In this document: piece by piece, positions 4,551 through 6,397 of the stretch
How positions within the stretch are numbered: position 1 is the stretch's first letter
Layout of the letters: each line of letters opens with the position of its first letter
Assembly: GCA_903858195.1 (NCBI GenBank)
Contig: CAIOHW010000078.1
Location: 1 to 6,397 of the forward strand
Reading direction: 5' to 3'
DNA length: 6,397 bases
DNA from: Oligoflexia bacterium
Lineage (GTDB): Bacteria; Bdellovibrionota; UBA1018
Translations under genes and position numbers: made by a program
The notes under the pieces: model-generated
What the model was told of the DNA's origin: nothing
What the model saw: the letters and a program-made list of their open reading frames with translations, nothing else
Database searches by the model: none

Positions 4551-6397
4551 AACCTCGACGGGCGAAAGACTCCCGTCTTGTACGGAAAAAACCTTCACAT
4601 CGCGAACAAAGACTCCATTTTTCACGGCGACAATTCCGGTCGCACCGTCGATTCCCGGAGTATTGAAAAGCCGCTGCCGGAGCACCTCGCGGGAGGTGGA
4701 TCCATCCATGCGCGCAATCGCATCGCCCAGAACTCCGGCAAGATCAAATGCCACCGCCTCAATCGAGCTTGGATCGCCGAGTCCCAGCTTTCTGAACTGC
4801 TCGACGAAGTTGCGTGCGGTAGCACCCTGCAACTCGGTGGCTGAAAACGCATCAGGAAACCAGAGCGTTTTCGCTCCCCCTTCCTTCGGCATCAGCTTGA
4901 GCAGTGCGGGAAGATTCCAGATCGACAGGCCAATGAAATCCATTTGCTCGATGTCACGGTAGGTGAATGTAGGCAGCACCTGCCCGGCGGTACGGAGACC
5001 GTCGGGAATGAAAACGGCATCAAATTCCACGACGGGAGGCAGATTGAAGTACTTTTCTGTGCTCCTGCTCCGTCTCCGGATCCTGAGCTGGGCGCGCTGC
5101 GCAGCCATGGCCCTTGCCTCACGCACGCGAGCCGACCCGTAGCCGAGCCCTGAGAGCGCGTCCACTTCAGGCCGGAAGTCAGTCTTGCCGGCAGGGTAAC
5201 TTGAAACGGCCCTGACCTCGCCCCCTTCTCGCTCGACCGCAGCCCAGAAAATCTCTGCTGCAGATTCGCCCAGCGCGTCCCTGGGGTAGAGGATGGCAAA
5301 TCTGCGCTTACTCTGGGCATGCACTGCAAAGCGGACCATCCTCTCGATCTCGGCCCTGAGGGTCAGGCCTGCCTCGAATACATAATCGGCGCGTGGAGGA
5401 GTGCCCTTGGCAAGTGATAACATCGGAACTCCAAATTCCTGCGCCCGTCGGGTCGCCATCTCCAGCCCCCTGGAGTTCATGGGACCAATGATCGCCATCA
5501 CATGGTGTTCGCGGAGAAGCTGATCCAACGCCGAAACGAGCTGTTCGGGTGTTTCGCCACTATCCACCGGAACGAGGATCACCTTTGTGTTCAGACGCGG
5601 CGAAGTCTTGATCCCCATGCGTATGGCCTGAAGGATCCTTCGGGCCGACATTGCGAGCTTGCCTTTTTCCGGGAGCAGCACGCCGATTCGCATGCCGTCG
5701 CTGGGCAGCTCAGCTCCGCGGGTCTTCAAGAAATCCATGGCATCCCGGTACATGGAGCTCATCGGAAATCGGGACACGAGGTTTCTCAACCACTGCTGCG
5801 CGCCCGGGACGTTGCCATCCTTGAACTCCCGGAGTGCCAGAGAGTACATGAGGCGGTCGGCAAGAACCGTGTCGACGAACTCGGCCATAAGATCTCTGAT
5901 CTCGCCCGGACGATCGAGTCCGGCCAGGGCATCGTCAACGATGGGCCCGAGCAGCCGGGCGGCCCCGGGAGCCTCGCGTGCCAGCGAGAGCGCATCAGCG
6001 GCGGCATCCCGAAAACGCCCCAGCATGAGCTTGAGGCGTGCCAACAAGATGCGGTGCTCGATTCGCCTCTGCTCGCTCAGCAGTACCGGCCTCACCCGCA
6101 ACGCAAGGGCATAGGCCTCCTTGAGATCGCCCATCCTGAGCTTCAATACGGCCTGCTCATGCAGGATGTCGTCGTTCGGCCCGAGCTCCAGTGCGATCTC
6201 GAGGCTATCCAGCGCCTCGCTGTTGCGGCCCAGCCCTGAAAGCGCCACCGCCTTGAGTTGCAACACTCTGGCCCTTCGTCGTGCATCGGTAACCTCATGC
6301 AGGTGGGCGCCGACCCATTTGAGCGTCGTTTCGTAGGCACCTGCGGCACAGAAGCCCTCGAGCTGGACGAGAAGAGCCTGCTCCTCCTCGGGCCGGG
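4533..6397 (-). CDS. LpoA-like penicillin-binding-protein activator: TPR plus type 1 periplasmic-binding fold (5' end outside window)
   Basis: The frame is open to the right edge. The 43 codons before the GTG at 6266 read naturally as helical repeat sequence, so that GTG is not the start and the N-terminus is missing. Counting the 620 codons present from the edge, residues 1 to about 230 are TPR-like helix pairs, for example LKAVALSGLGRNSEALDSL followed by EIALELGPND. Residues about 235-613 form a type 1 periplasmic-binding fold: MRIGVLLPEKGKLAMSARR, a first subdomain with AIIGPMNSRG and GVPMLSLA, then FAILYPRDALGESAAEIFW, FDAVFIPDG and ATGIVAVKNGVFVRDVKVF. E. coli LpoA, an outer-membrane lipoprotein that activates the peptidoglycan synthase PBP1A, has the same two-part layout, so an envelope role is inferred. 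The alternative is a branched-chain-amino-acid-type solute receptor with a TPR extension. An Arg-rich insertion sits at about 5052-5129. The signal or lipobox cannot be checked here. Confidence 0.85.
   Translation of the reverse strand, partial: RPEEEQALLVQLEGFCAAGAYETTLKWVGAHLHEVTDARRRARVLQLKAVALSGLGRNSEALDSLEIALELGPNDDILHEQAVLKLRMGDLKEAYALALRVRPVLLSEQRRIEHRILLARLKLMLGRFRDAAADALSLAREAPGAARLLGPIVDDALAGLDRPGEIRDLMAEFVDTVLADRLMYSLALREFKDGNVPGAQQWLRNLVSRFPMSSMYRDAMDFLKTRGAELPSDGMRIGVLLPEKGKLAMSARRILQAIRMGIKTSPRLNTKVILVPVDSGETPEQLVSALDQLLREHHVMAIIGPMNSRGLEMATRRAQEFGVPMLSLAKGTPPRADYVFEAGLTLRAEIERMVRFAVHAQSKRRFAILYPRDALGESAAEIFWAAVEREGGEVRAVSSYPAGKTDFRPEVDALSGLGYGSARVREARAMAAQRAQLRIRRRSRSTEKYFNLPPVVEFDAVFIPDGLRTAGQVLPTFTYRDIEQMDFIGLSIWNLPALLKLMPKEGGAKTLWFPDAFSATELQGATARNFVEQFRKLGLGDPSSIEAVAFDLAGVLGDAIARMDGSTSREVLRQRLFNTPGIDGATGIVAVKNGVFVRDVKVFSVQDGSLSPVEVPEENP

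Noticed and set aside
3547..4666. Two + strand open frames of 165-168 codons opposite the lipoprotein gene
   Set aside because: They are rich in Arg, Ser and Pro as expected of shadow frames, have no domain signals, and oppose well-supported Ig and FN3 modules.
5502..6239. A 245-codon open frame on the + strand antisense to the LpoA-like gene
   Set aside because: It has no recognisable domain, its sequence looks like out-of-frame translation of GC-rich coding DNA, and the opposite strand clearly encodes TPR and periplasmic-binding motifs.
6264..6266. GTG at 6266 as the start of the LpoA-like protein
   Set aside because: The frame stays open upstream to the window edge and the upstream codons continue the helical repeat pattern, so the true start lies outside.

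Overview
The window carries five protein-coding genes with almost no intergenic DNA. The base composition is GC-rich. Three genes lie on the + strand (the end of pgk, then tpiA and secG). Two large genes lie on the - strand (a TPR/periplasmic-binding-fold protein resembling LpoA, then a multidomain RCC1-repeat lipoprotein). The lipobox, the SecG subunit and the LpoA-like architecture point to a Gram-negative bacterium. The mix of RCC1, FN3 and putative-Ig domains, together with a pgk-tpiA-secG run, suggests a deltaproteobacterial or Bdellovibrionota-type lineage. That placement is inference and cannot be fixed from this window.

Left part (1-1439): the last 82 codons of phosphoglycerate kinase, complete triosephosphate isomerase and complete SecG are packed with gaps of 8 and 9 bases. 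In both junctions the only Shine-Dalgarno-like bases overlap the preceding stop codon. This looks like one transcript joining lower glycolysis with a subunit of the protein-export channel, with likely translational coupling.

Middle (1448-4474, - strand): a 1008-residue predicted secreted lipoprotein converges on secG with 8 bases between the stop codons and no visible terminator. From the N-terminus it has a lipoprotein signal, two putative-Ig (He_PIG-type) modules, FN3, a third putative-Ig module, two FN3 modules and a C-terminal set of seven RCC1-type repeats that should close into a seven-bladed beta-propeller. Six of the seven blades carry a matched cysteine pair; the last does not.

Right part (4533-6397, - strand): an LpoA-like protein with N-terminal TPR-type helices and a C-terminal type 1 periplasmic-binding fold. 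Its reading frame is open to the right edge, so its start lies outside the window, and the internal GTG at 6266 is not a convincing start. It is followed after 58 bases by the lipoprotein gene in the same direction, so the two may be co-transcribed. An imperfect hairpin covers the junction.

There are no tRNA or rRNA genes, CRISPR arrays, insertion sequences or gene-free stretches over 300 bases. I found no convincing new defence or mobile system. The most distinctive item is the RCC1 lipoprotein.
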